A stretch of DNA of 64,000 bases from Diabrotica undecimpunctata (lineage: Eukaryota > Arthropoda > Insecta > Coleoptera > Chrysomelidae): the NCBI RefSeq assembly GCF_040954645.1, contig NC_092806.1, positions 116,976,458 through 117,040,457 on the forward strand. Direction: 5' to 3'. The notes beneath the pieces were generated by a model, which saw nothing but the letters and a program-made list of their open reading frames with translations, was not told where the DNA came from and did not search any database. Positions 1 through 53,959 of the stretch are shown piece by piece. The translations under genes were made by a program, and so were the position numbers. Numbering within the stretch: position 1 is the first letter of the stretch; the number at the start of each line of letters is the position of its first letter.

Positions 1-1175
1 CAAGAGCTCGTGCCAGATGATCTACCGGTTAGAGTATATTTTTGTGAAACATTGCAACAAAGGACAGCCCACAATCCAAATTTTTTAAAATGCATTCTTT
101 TTACGGACGAGGCCACCTTTACGCGACAAGGTATTTTTAACTCCCATAATGCACACTACTGATGTGATGAGAATCCACGAGTCAAAAGAGTATCACATTA
201 CCAACACTCATTTAAAGTTAATGTTTGTTCAGCAACTTTAGGTAACACATTAATAGGTTATCATATTCTACCTGGAAATTTAAATGGTGATATGTATCTT
301 GATTTTTTAAACAATTCATTATTCGAGATATTAGAAGATTTAACGCTAAACGAGCGAAGATCTTTATTTTTTCGACACAGAAGGTGTCGCAATTGATTGA
401 GTAATCATTTTCCGAATCGATGGATTGGTAGAGGTGCAGAAGCTCCGATTCATTTACCTCCTCGGTCATGCGATTTTAACCCTTTCGACTACGCAGTTTG
501 GTCGTATATTAGGGAAAAAGTCAACGTCAATTTAATGACATCATAGCTGATCCCCTACCGTTTAGAAGGTTAATGGAATATTTAGAAAAAAGAATAGACT
601 TGTGTATTCGCAAAAGCAGAGGGCATTTTGAACACTTACTGTAATTGAATTTTATTTTATGTTCTTAGTCATTAATTTAATTTTCTTCTTGTGAGTTTTG
701 TTTAATTACTAACTATTTTATACCAGCATCAATTATTAATTCATAATTTTCAAATCAAAATATTCCGAAAACGGTACACAGTATCGAGTTTTACCAAGAG
801 TGCCTTTTTCGTGTAAAATTGAATGATGTTTAAGTTTACTTAAAATTTTGATTAATAATTATACTCTTAAAAAAGTTATATTGACTAATACTTAGTAAGA
901 TCCGTGTAACTAGCGCCCTCTATGAGAATCAGATATAAAAACAAATTCGTGGGATGTATCAGCTTCCAAAACATATTCGTATAAAATTTCATTACAATGT
1001 TGCCAGTAGTTTCGGCAAAATCGTAAAAAATGCGTAATTTTTTTTTCTTCAACGCCCTGTATCTTGAAAACGGATGGCGTTACAAAAATTTTTTACTAAG
1101 CAAACCCCAATTATTTTTGAGTTTTTTACTTACCCTAGAGACGGGGTTACCTTTTTTTGAAACACCCTGTATATA
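1..1175 (+). mobile_element. Decayed DDE transposon (insect mariner/IS630-like type), 5' cut by window edge
   Basis: The plus strand carries broken frames that read ELVPDDLPVRVYFCETLQQ, LFTDEATFTRQGIF (first catalytic Asp in FTDEATF), GNTLIGYHILPGNLNGDMYL and further on CDFNPFDYAVWSYIREKVNV (third acidic residue in the NPFDYAVW motif). Stops and frameshifts interrupt it. The non-coding tail ends in AAACACCCTGTATATAA near 1160-1176; ACCCTGTATA ends are typical of such insect elements. Family assignment is by motif only. A similar fragment lies at 16848 and a better preserved relative near 39.3-39.9 kb. Confidence 0.7.
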
Positions 1176-2400
1176 AATTAAAAACCCAAATGAGCTATGT
1201 CATGAAGACCGTGTTCCATCCATGGTTTCCGAAAACGTTTTGTCTTCATGACAGCCCGTTTGGGTTTTTAATGTATATATACCTTTTATAAAGGGTTTTT
1301 ACTTAAATTTTTTAATTAAATTAGCATTTCTAATATTTTAAAGCGATTAAAGTAAAAAATTAGGATCATATACGATTTACCCAACCCGAAACAGATACCA
1401 CTTGGACTAATAGTTTGCTGTGGCAAACTAAAATCAGTTTAAAATTGTAATTCTGCTAAAGAAGAAATTTCATTGAAATATGACAAATTGGCTGTAATCT
1501 GTGAAAATTAAAAACAATGTTGTGTTTTATATTACAATATTGAACAGTGAAATCATGTAACCACCAATTGGTGGATAATTGCTTAATTTAATCATTTATT
1601 AACCAAAAGATTTTATTAAACCATATGTTCTATATTGAACTCAACGTTTTATTGAACTAACAATATTAAACTTATCGCCGACTCGAACTTATCGTTCAAG
1701 TATAGAGTGTAGTTAGGAGTGTGAGAGAGTGATTACCGATGCACACAACACGCGACATTGCTCACCAGTTCTGCGCAGTACGGCACCTGTAAGGGAATCC
1801 AGTGTTAATTGTTAGTAACGCCTAGCTTAGTTTCATTCTAGCCTAGCAAGCCAGCCTAAGCTCTATGCGGATAGGCTAGCCATGCCTTACAATGTGGAAG
1901 AAAGCGTTAAAAGTATCGTGTAAAATTTTAATGAAAAATTTAAGGCAACGTTTATTAGCTATTGCCTATTATCTAAATTATGAATATTATGTCTTTAGAC
2001 TACTTATAAAGATATATTTATATAAAAATAGAATTAACATAAAAATAGTTGTTTTAGCGCTTGAACTTTGGTGAAAATATCTAAACAGCGCAAGAATTTT
2101 TTTTCGTTAATTTTGACTACTACTTGTAGCGCGTAGAAGGAGTCTTGTTTAGACCATCAATATATCTGTTTTGATATAACAGGTAATAAGCCTATCAAGA
2201 AAACTTATCTCGCAAAGCTTGCAAAACAAACTAGGAAGTATATCACGCAGACCTGGAATATTGTTTAGGCATGGTTAAAGGGACGATCAGGCATCTACAT
2301 TTCAAGTGGTTGTCACGTCAGTGTTCTAAGACAATTATACAAAGATGGTCAGGAATTTTCCCAGTCTCCAGGTCGTAGATCTCTCTAACATTATCTTTTG
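1176..2400. other. Non-coding stretch with an imperfect inverted repeat
   Basis: No gene seen. At 1189-1209 and 1241-1270 there is an imperfect inverted repeat of about 30 bases (AAAACCCAAAT...CATGAAGAC against GTCTTCATGACAG...TGGGTTTT). A less AT-rich patch at 1670-1880 has several CTAGCCTAG-like repeats but no recognisable element. Confidence 0.5.
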
Positions 2401-2407
2401 AGCTACC

Positions 2408-3060
2408 TCAAGCAATGTTGATTTCAGCCTTCCTCGCTTTTTTTCGCTCAGGTGGCTGCAAATCTACTATTAATTTCGGTAGGCGATGATTTGTCATTTT
2501 CTGTCCATGTTCGTACCAAATCAGCTGTTTTTGCTTTATTTCTTCTACGATAGTGGTTGTTCTCTTTATGATTTGTCGTTTTCTTTTATTTGTTACGATT
2601 ATTTTCGGTATATCTGCCGATCTGCGCCAAAAATCCATTTTCAGAGCAAGAAGTCTTTGTTCTATTCTCTTTATGTGTTACCGGGTTTCGCATCCATAAA
2701 GTACAACGTTTTTACAAATGTTGTTATATAGCTGTATCTTTTTCTGTTTAGAGATAGTTTTTGACAAAATTAGTGAATTTGGTACGCCTATCTTTTTTCC
2801 ATTTTATGATTCGTTCTTCGATTTCTGTTTCAGTACATCTATCTCTTTTCATCGTTACCTTCAAATAGATATATACAAAACATGACGAAATTACATTTCC
2901 ATCTTCTAAGTTTAGTTCATCGTTTTCCTCTCCTATGCACATGTATTTCGTTTTTGTAGAGTTAACATTTATTCCTGTATTAATCACTTTGTCATGAATT
3001 GCAGATCTTCCTGGTCCTTTGCGATGACTACTTGCTGATCCGTCAAATGAAGCGTATATA
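2408..3060 (-). mobile_element. Non-LTR retrotransposon fragment, C-terminal reverse transcriptase part
   Basis: Minus-strand frames read GINVNSTKTKYMCIGEEND, LNLEDGNVISSCFVYIYL and TEIEERIIKWKK, then the C-terminal part MDFWRRSADIPKIIVTNKRK and KQKQLIWYEHGQKM with LPKLIVDLQPPERKKARK. This is the region after the catalytic YxDD in many insect LINE polymerases. It is 5' truncated at a short TA tract near 3055-3070. Several frameshifts. Clade not determined. Confidence 0.72.
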
Positions 3061-3299
3061 TATATATATAGTTGTTTAATGGTATACAGAAAAATAACCT
3101 GGTAGAAACAACCTTCCAAATCAAAGGACAGCAGTCAGACGAACATTTTATTTCGCCAAAAAATCAGGTAAGTGGGGCAATTATCCCAAAATCTGAGTAA
3201 ATATATAACACAGAAGAGGAAAACTGAATCGTGTAGAAAGCACTGCAAGGAGATAGAACAGACCCCATAAAGTTCTCTCAAGGGATCCTTAGATAAATA

Positions 3300-4440
3300 T
3301 TTCCTCATTCCAAAAGGAGTCAATTGAATACACTCAGGGTGCCCTGTCCGAAGTCTAAAACTAAACTGATACCACTAGGCACATAACAGCAGACTGGACT
3401 GGATTCGTTTTAGAAAAATCTGGTGTGTGGCGTAAGAAGCAGTAAACCGGGAGAATATTAAATAATCAAACTCATTTGGGCCATATAAATTACCAAGTCT
3501 GGACGTAATTTATGTAATACTTCTACAAAACGGAAATAACCTTTTGTACAAATAAAAATAAATGATACTACAGGCTAGCTTTGGACTGTAATATATACCA
3601 AAAGTACAGAGACTCATAAGAGTGGCTTTTATACTCAAACCTGGGTGGCAAAACCGGATAGAACAAAAATAAGGCACTGAGGCCGATAAGTCTGATTTTA
3701 TACTGGAGTCATTTAAACTTAAGACTTCAGAAAAATATGCTCGATAGGCATATTTAAGATAATGTATAAGTAGAAAGTCCGATACATCAGGGGCAGTATG
3801 TACCGTACTGAGCAGGACTCTACTAAAAAAGCGTTGCACCATCTCGTACAGAGGATCGACTACATTCTGTATTCCAGAAAAGAGGTGATGTTGGGTGTAT
3901 TTCTCGATATAGAGGGAGCATTCGCAACACCTACGGATCAATTTCAAGGCCAATTCATTTAAGACGAATATATTTATGAAACAAGCTACAGATAGATATA
4001 CTGAATACTGAGAAGCTTTGTAATATACGCAACAGTACTGAGGGAGACAGGGTCAAGTAGCCGGAGGCGGCTCCCAATGGGATTAGTATTTGCTCCCTTG
4101 TAGAATCTGGTCAAATGGGCTGATAGCTGGACTCATATCCCATGAACAGGCATCATATCCCAGAAATTCATCAGAAGGAAAAAATTTAAAAGGATTGGGT
4201 CCTTTAGGTCTAAATCTGCGGAGCTGTCTGAACTGCAGACACAGGCACTTAGACTACAGTCTAACGCAGGTGCTTACCGGACACGGAAGCTTTCGTGTCA
4301 TAAAGCCATAAAGGCAGAGCGGATAGTTACCTGTACTGTGTGGTTTCGGACACTGTATCACATACCCTTTTGGAGTGTGTCAGATGGGTAAAAGAAATAA
4401 ATGAGGTAGATAGAGTATTTTAGTCAGTGAGAGAGATTTT
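3300..4440 (+). mobile_element. Degenerate LINE with reverse transcriptase traces and a cysteine-rich end
   Basis: The plus strand reads, with many stops and frameshifts, LHHLVQRIDYILYSRKEVML, then GVFLDIEGAFATPTD (first polymerase motif), a damaged PQGG-type segment near 4070, and LTGHGSFRVIKP followed by a Cys/His-rich remnant near 4320-4390 and SERDFREDN. This order fits jockey/R1-like LINEs (polymerase, RNase H, zinc-binding tail). The 4440-5040 stretch downstream has open frames only on the opposite strand and no recognised domain; VLTDGSAPMPKYKRGG at 4815-4860 on plus may be an RNase H remnant. Confidence 0.55.
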
Positions 4441-5039
4441 AGAGAAGATAATGACGGATGAGCGGTGTTAGATGCATTTCTAGCAGGTATCGAGAAGGCA
4501 GAACTGAGCCCGCAGAGGCATTAAAAAAGAATGGTTGACAATACAGGGGTAAGATAGTAGGTGAAGCAGAAATGGCGGCAGCATAAGGGAGCGACAGGTA
4601 ATTGAAATGGGGTGAGCGTCGACTGTCGTGAGACTGAAACAACGACGGTCGAGATGTATATATGTATGTATGCAGAGAAATAAAAGCGCAGTAGAAAATA
4701 TAGATAGGCAGATGCGGACATAGAGGCCGCATAAGTGCGAGAGACGAAAGCTGATGGCTGAAATTACGAGGGCGAGCGACTGCGAATCGGGCAAAAAAGA
4801 AAATTGTGCGAAGTTATGTTCTTACGGATGGTTCTGCCCCGATGCCCAAGTATAAGAGGGGTGGCGTATAGCTGCTCCCAGCCATATAGGAGTTACAAAG
4901 GACAGGAAAGTCCAACTCAGGGTCAAGCTGGTTAAAGTGACTCTGAAGGTGTATTTCTTTTAGTTTAGGAATCTGCTTGCATATTCCCCACCTAGTGATG
5001 AAAAAAAAAAGATAACCTAAAACAGTCAATCATATCTTG

Positions 5040-6180
5040 TATGACTGCGTGCCATCAGATGGCATAAACTCGTTGAAAACTACCAAAAACATATGATCCC
5101 CATATAGTAGACCAGTATCATCTTGTACAGAGTCCTGGAATGTGTATCATGAAGAAATGGAAGATATACGATAAGCCAACTGGCTGAAGTACGACCAGTT
5201 TACAACAGACTGCTTGAGTGGTTTACCCAGCAAAATAAAGAGTGCACAATAATAAATAAAAATAATTAATTCAAAAAATTAAACAAAAGTATGTATTGAA
5301 CTATAGCTTCAGCAATGGTTTTTAGACGAATGTCACAACAATCTGAATGGATTTTCACACGATACACAAATCAATTTCTTGGATTTGAACAACCAGATAT
5401 CATGGCAGAGAAACCCCTATACGTTGTTTTGAAGCTATTTTCTTGTGGCATTTTAAAGTAAGTAAAGTTGGGAATAAGCCACAATTAAAGGTTTATTAAT
5501 GTTAATAAAGTACATGTAATGGATAATTAGTTCCTTGCTGCCTGTAAAACGGTGTAAAAAGTAGTTTTAAACCAGGTGAGCTATACATAATTCATTTTAA
5601 CAGAATTTTTAATTGATATTTAACAATTCTGCTTGACCAGAAACATTCAATATAATATCAAATGGTTCTAACATGATAAGTTTCCTTGTCGGTCCACGAG
5701 AGCATCCTTGGCTTTAAGTACGTGATCTTACATAACATTTAGCTTCATCCCATTATCATTCACCTGATTTATCATCCCGAATCTTAATGGGAAACACATT
5801 GAATGCATTTTTTATTTTTATTTTTATTTATCATCTTTTAATTTTTCATTAAAATTTATTACACTAGAGTTTTATGTGTAGAAAGTTCAACGATTAAATT
5901 ATGTACAATAAAAGTTTGTATTATACGAGCTTACTCCGCATGTTTATTAAGGCCTTTATAAAAATACCTATATGTACTATAGTTCGCTCTATATACAGTT
6001 CTATAGATGTTTATCTTTAAAATTTTTAGACTTTAATGATATAAATATAGTATCAACTTGCAGATCAATAACTAATAACTTATTTAAAGTTATTAGTTTA
6101 AAATCGTAAAAAAGTTTCGCTTTCAAGGTTGTTATTTATTTGGATGTTTGATAATTGGCGATGGAAAAAAATTTATAGAA
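5040..6180. other. AT-rich non-coding stretch
   Basis: No gene or domain seen apart from a partial copy of the dispersed hairpin repeat at 5425-5517. Confidence 0.5.
5425..5517 (+). repeat. Hairpin repeat family, partial copy 1
   Basis: Contains TTGAAGCTATTTTCTTGTGG followed by GGGAATAAGCCACAATTAAA. These are the outer arm and left stem of the repeat described at 56641-56835. Confidence 0.65.
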
Positions 6181-6189
6181 AATATTAGA

Positions 6190-8550
6190 GAATTATTTAA
6201 GTCATATAGAGGTAATGCTTGAACAGGAAGACAGGAAAAATCTTAACTAAAATTAAAATGGCACGTGATATTATTACACGCTCTACACGTATATAATAAA
6301 TTAAAAGTTGGAAATTTGGTGTAAAGTATATTGCCTTACTTTTTCTGTGTGTGTCTTTGGCTTCGACCACTAGCTCTTGTTTCTTCTTTGTGTGTCGTGC
6401 TTGTTTCCAAGCGTTAGCTATCGTCGTATTAACAAGCTGATAAAATATTTCTGTATCAGCAGCTAGATGAAACAATTCCTTGACCGGTTGACCTATCCAT
6501 TGTCTAATCTAACGAAGCCAGGACAGTTGTTTTCTTCCGAACCTGCGTTTTTCTTCGATTTTGCCCTGAATGATTAACCGGAGTAAGCGATATTTAGGTC
6601 CTCTCATTATATGGCCGAAATATTGGACCTTTCTTATTTTGATTCTTGCTTTTCTGCATGGTCTCTAGCACACGTTCGTTAGATATGTATCCTGTCTACG
6701 GGATTCTGAGCATGCGATGGTAACATTACAACTCAAACGCTTCTAATTTGTTAAGATTTTCTATTTTTGTTATCCAGGTTTCACATCCCTAGAACAAAGC
6801 GGACCAGACGTAGGTCACTTCAATACTCTTAGACGTGTGGTCAATCACAGGCTTCTACTGCACAGTACACAACGCCAGTTAATTAAGCTTTTTCGTGTAA
6901 GTTCTATTCTGGTTGAAATTTCCTCGTTACTTTCAACCCTGCAGTCAATCCAACTACCCAGATATCTAAAGAGTTCCACCCTTTTCAAGATTTTGTTGTC
7001 TTATTTTAGTACTGAGTCGTCGATATTAATTTTTCCGACCATTATCCATTTTGTTTTCTTTGCGTTGATTGTTAAGCCCTTTTCAGTGCATTCGTTGTTT
7101 ACAGCGTTCAACAGGGTTTGAATTTCTTCTAGACTCTCTGCCATTATAGCGGTGTCCAGTCAGTCAGTCAAGTCCAAAAACTGGTCCAGTGTTGGCATTA
7201 AACAACATAGGTGACATAATATATCTCTGTCTGACACCGCACTTAATAGTAACTTAAGCTAAATATTCTTTATCCACCTTAATATCAGCGGTCTGATTGT
7301 AGTAAAGATTTTTGAGCAATCTAATATCATACGTGTTCAGACCAACTCCGTCCAAGCATTGAAATAGTAGTGTATGGGGTACTCTCTATTAAAGGCTTAC
7401 TCAAAATCTATAAAATACAAGTAAATATATTTTCTAAACTCAATGCTGTTTTGTAAGAGTATTCACAGGCAAAGAAGTGCCTTCAGAGTACCCATACCAT
7501 TTCAGAAACCAAACTGCTCAACTGATCAACAGTTATCCCCTCAAAAAGTTTATAATATATGCGAAAATGCAACATTTTTATACAAATTTTGAGCGTGTGA
7601 CTCATTAAACTGAAAAGTCGATAGTCGCTACACTGTCTGGCCCTTATTTTCTTGGGAATAGTTAAAAATATTGATTCTGACTAGTTGTCTGGTAATTTAC
7701 CGCTACTTTATATCTTGTTACAGAAGGAGATAGTAATTGCAATACTTTCATCAGCTATAGTTGAAACAATTCTGCAGGTATTTCGTTAGGACCAGGAGCC
7801 TTCCTTCGTTTCGCTTGGACGATGGCCTTCTGAACTCTTGAAGTTAGAAACGGTGGGCCAGCATTTTGGTTAGATGGTATTTCTTGGTAGACTCTTTGGT
7901 AATCCTTAAATAATTGTATAATAATCATATAATTTTTTCATTTAATACAGCGCTCTTTAATATTACTTAAAATTCTACACCCAGAGTCTTGTAATATATT
8001 TTGCCTGTAAATTCTGATTAACTCCTCTAGTTTTTTATGCAAATAGAAGCTGTTATGTCGTTACTCTAGTTTCTCAATTTTTAAACAGAATTTTTGTAGC
8101 CATCGGTCTTTGGCTACTTTAATTGTATTTCGAATTTCTTTTTGTATTTCATTGTATTTTTCTCTGTATGGATTTGTACTGCCTCTCAACGTCTATTAGA
8201 TCTAAGATAAGATGTCTTGTGTCATCCAGTCATTTTTAAATGTTGGTTGTCTTAAAATATTTTCTCGAGATGCAGTGATTATTGTTGTTTTCATTTGTTC
8301 GCAGCAATCATCTACCTTGTTTAGATCTTCTAGTCTAACTTTGTGGAACTTATTGTTAATTTCTTTAGAAACCTTATTAAGAGTGAAAGAGATTGAGAGT
8401 GGATAGGTCTTAGAGCGTATCCATTGATATTTCTAGAGAATTTATAATTTTACAGACTCTTTTTAGCCTGACTGTAATTGTAGAGCACACTAGAGTATGG
8501 TCTGATCGAATATTTGCACCTGGGTAAGTCTTGATCAGATTGAAACCAAT
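6190..8550 (-). mobile_element. Degenerate LINE (family B), endonuclease end through reverse transcriptase C terminus
   Basis: Reading down the minus strand: EINNKFHKVRLEDLNKVDD near 8370 (linker), KAIVQAKRRKAPGPNEIPAE near 7830 (start of polymerase), IYFIDFEKAF-like remnants near 7420, CGVRQRYIMSPMLFNA near 7240, EEIQTLLNAVNNECTEKGLT near 7120, INAKKTKWMVVGK, and near the end LIIQGKIEEKRRFGRKQLSW with WIGQPVKELFHLAAD at 6500. This C-terminal GRK..SWLR..LREW pattern matches the well preserved copy at 9212-10400. Many stops and frameshifts; not functional. Confidence 0.75.
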
Positions 8551-8635
8551 TGAAACCTATTCAAGTTGCAAACGCAAAAGCGCCAATTGAAACCTAACCA
8601 AATTGCAAACGCAAAAGCGCCAATTGAAACCTAAA
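8548..8635 (+). repeat. 37 bp tandem repeat, about 2.4 copies
   Basis: Units at 8548-8584 and 8585-8621 and a partial unit from 8622 share AATTGAAACCTA, GCAAACGCAAAAGCGCC. Units differ at a few central bases (TTCAAGT against ACCAAAT). It sits at the 5' edge of the family B LINE. Confidence 0.8.
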
Positions 8636-9140
8636 TAAAATTTAGGGGTGGTATATGGAGAAGGAGATGATCAATTAGAGAAGAACTAGCAAAGAAGTTA
8701 TAATAAAAAGAATGGCTTAGCTCAAAAGAACACAGAGACACAAAACCTCAAGCACGAATTCGGGCTAGCCTCACTACACTAGAATTTGGCTTTGAGATAA
8801 GGGGAAAAGAGATCTTTTAACCAAAAGAATACAATATAATAATGCACCGGAAAATCTGGAACTATAAAAGGGGTAAGATAAGAGAATATACGGAGATGCC
8901 TAGGAAAATACTAAAATGGGCGCCAGCTAATTTCTGAAGGAAATTAACAAAAAAAATAAATGAAGTTATGAACAACAAGGAATAAAGTACTATTGATTTA
9001 ATACCCTGTAATAATGTTTAAAAACCGAAAAGACACTATTGACCTTGTTCTGCTATATTATAACTGTAAGCAGGAACTGAAATAAAAGCAAAACTATTTG
9101 TAACAAATATATTTATAATATTAACAACTAACAAAACTCA

Positions 9141-9142
<2 letters not shown>

Positions 9143-9210
<68 letters not shown>
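9143..9210. repeat. (TA)n microsatellite
   Basis: About 34 uninterrupted TA units, directly 5' of the LINE at 9212. The junction cuts the LINE frame, so the tract may mark the truncation point. Confidence 0.95.
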
Positions 9211-9211
<1 letters not shown>

Positions 9212-9213
<2 letters not shown>

Positions 9214-10400
9214 AATATAATTACATTAGGAGGCTCTGTTTGCAATGAACGTTCTCTCACAGAGATGCTTAGACATGAACCAAGAAATTTACACCTGCTT
9301 TATTGATTTCGAAAAGGCCTTTGACAAAGTACAACATGAACCACTAAGACAAATTCTAATAAAGAAAAATATAGACAGCCGAGATATTCGAATTATATGC
9401 AACCTATATTGGAATCAAACAGCAAATGTGAAGGTTGAGGGTAGGCTAACAGAAGAAATTCAAATCCGTCGAGGAGTCCGGCAGGGATGCATCTTGTCGC
9501 CACTTTTATTTAATCTGTATAGTGAAGCTATTTGTGAACAAGCACTCGAGGAAGAAGATCTTGGTCTGATAATAAATGGTGAGACGATCAACAATATAAG
9601 GTATGCTGACGATACGGTTCTCCTAACGGGAACGCTAGTAGAACTACAACATCTCGTTCAAAGTCTCAATATATACTGTAACAGTTACGGCTTGAAAATT
9701 AATTTGAAAAAAACTAAATTTATGGTAATCACGAAAACAAAGAACATCAGAGCTAATCTTGTAATAGACAATACAACGATTGAGCGGATGTCCTGTTATA
9801 AATATCTAGGTGCTTGGATCACAGACGATACTGATCAAACAAAAGAGATTAGATGTAGAATAGAAATCGCTAGATCAGTCTTTAATAGAATGCGCAAACT
9901 CTTTTGCAATCGTGATATCAATATAAAGTTACGAATACGAATGCTGCGGTGTTATGTCTTTTCTACCCTGTTGTATGGAGTAGAGGCTTGGACACTAAAA
10001 CAGTTGACCACAAAAAATATCGAAGCTTTCGAGATGTGGTGCTATAGGCGCATTCTCAGAATATCATGGATGGACCGCGTCACTAACACGCAAGTACTCC
10101 AAACTTTAGACCAAAGATGCGAAATTCTAAATGAGATAAAAACTAGAAAGATGGAATACTTGGGGCACATTGTGAGAGGTGAAAAGAACGAACTTTTAAG
10201 AAATATCATGCAGGGCAAAATTAAGGGCAAAAGAAGTGTGGGAAGAAGAAAAATATCGTGGCTTCGTAATCTACGTGAATGGTTCGGGTGTAATTCGATT
10301 GAACTTTTTAGGCGCGCTGCTAACAAAGTCGCAGTGGCCATGATGATTTCCAATCTCCGCTAGGAGTGGCACGAGAAGAAGAAGAAGAAGTCTTCATCAA
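9212..10400 (+). mobile_element. 5'-truncated LINE with an open 372-codon reverse transcriptase
   Basis: One uninterrupted frame of 372 codons at 9245-10363. It carries CFIDFEKAFDKVQHEPL (first catalytic Asp at residue 21), RRGVRQGCILSPLLFNLYSE at 75-94, NNIRYADDTVLLTG with YADD at 120-123, KKTKFMV, YKYLGAW, and a C-terminal KISWLRNLREWFG. Frame extends upstream of the Met to the TA tract, so the start is artificial and the endonuclease and N-terminal polymerase are missing. A GAAGAAGAAGAAGAAG tail follows the stop at about 10375-10390, which fits a LINE 3' end. This is the best preserved mobile-element frame here and implies a fairly recent insertion. RTE/I-like clade is possible but not shown. 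Confidence 0.85.
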
Positions 10401-11020
10401 TTTTAAGCAGTTTGTAAATCGTTCATTGACTGTTATATAATCAATTTGATTTCTTACAATATTGTCTCCTCGATCACTTGGAGACTTTTAAGTATAATAG
10501 TCTACATTTTGGTAGACAAAACCATTTATTTACAATTACAAATTTTTTCTCTTGGCAGAACTGCACCAACCGTTCTACTTTGTAACATTAAGAGAACTTT
10601 CTGATTCCACTTTTGCATTGAAGGGTATGTTCGTTTTTTTTTGGTTTTTTTGTTGTCATCGCTAATTCTTCTGATACAATTGGCAGAATGTTTTAATTAC
10701 GATATTTTCTTTGACTGTAGTTGGTACGTAAAATTGTATTATATTTATATTCACTGGGAATGCAGCTGATTGAACTAGCATTACCCGATCTGATAATGGG
10801 ACAGATTTTCTTACGGACTTTGCAAACCATTTTTTTATATCACCGCTACACCGTTTATCCCAGAGTAATATATATGCTTGAGTACTGTCCGTTGTTTGGT
10901 CACCTTGTTTCGCACAGTTCTAATACAGAGATATTGAGTCTGAGCATTTAAAGTAAGAGGTTTCTAGGCTTTCCTGTTTCATTTAATATTTTAACAGTCC
11001 AGGTGTATATTTTAATTCTT
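10400..11020. other. AT-rich non-coding stretch
   Basis: No domain seen. The 76-codon plus frame at 10721 lacks similarity I can recognise. Confidence 0.45.
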
Positions 11021-11025
11021 TTATG

Positions 11026-11031
11026 TTTATT
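11026..11031 (-). terminator. Possible poly(A) signal of NELL
   Basis: AATAAA is read on the minus strand 6 bases downstream of the stop at 11037-11039. In AT-rich intronic DNA such hexamers are common, so this supports the candidate last exon only weakly. A very short 3' UTR would follow. Confidence 0.3.
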
Positions 11032-11036
11032 TAATT

Positions 11037-53639
<42,603 letters not shown>

Positions 53640-53959
53640 CTGCAATCAAAATAAAATGATGGAATATTTACACTTTTTTAATATGAAAAAAAAAACATAA
53701 TAAAATATACTTGCTTTTAATTAGCATATTAGTAAATCTATACATTATTAAAATGACACTGACTCATTTAAACGGAGTTAAAATTGACATGACGAATTTT
53801 CTTTTGTTTTTTTTTTCATAAGTCATGACATGTACGTTGATTACGTATATGACATTCTTCTTCATTGAAAATGAACGTCTTCTTTGTATAAAATATTAGC
53901 TAATATTTCGAACTAATTTCTTTTTAAAAAGTACATGTTCTTGCTTAATGAATTTCATT

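Noticed and set aside
3510..3953. 147-codon minus-strand open frame
   Set aside because: The plus strand of this stretch carries reverse transcriptase motifs; the minus frame shows none.
4439..4794. Three overlapping minus-strand frames of 66 to 104 codons
   Set aside because: They overlap in different frames with no recognisable domain and no start context; treated as chance.
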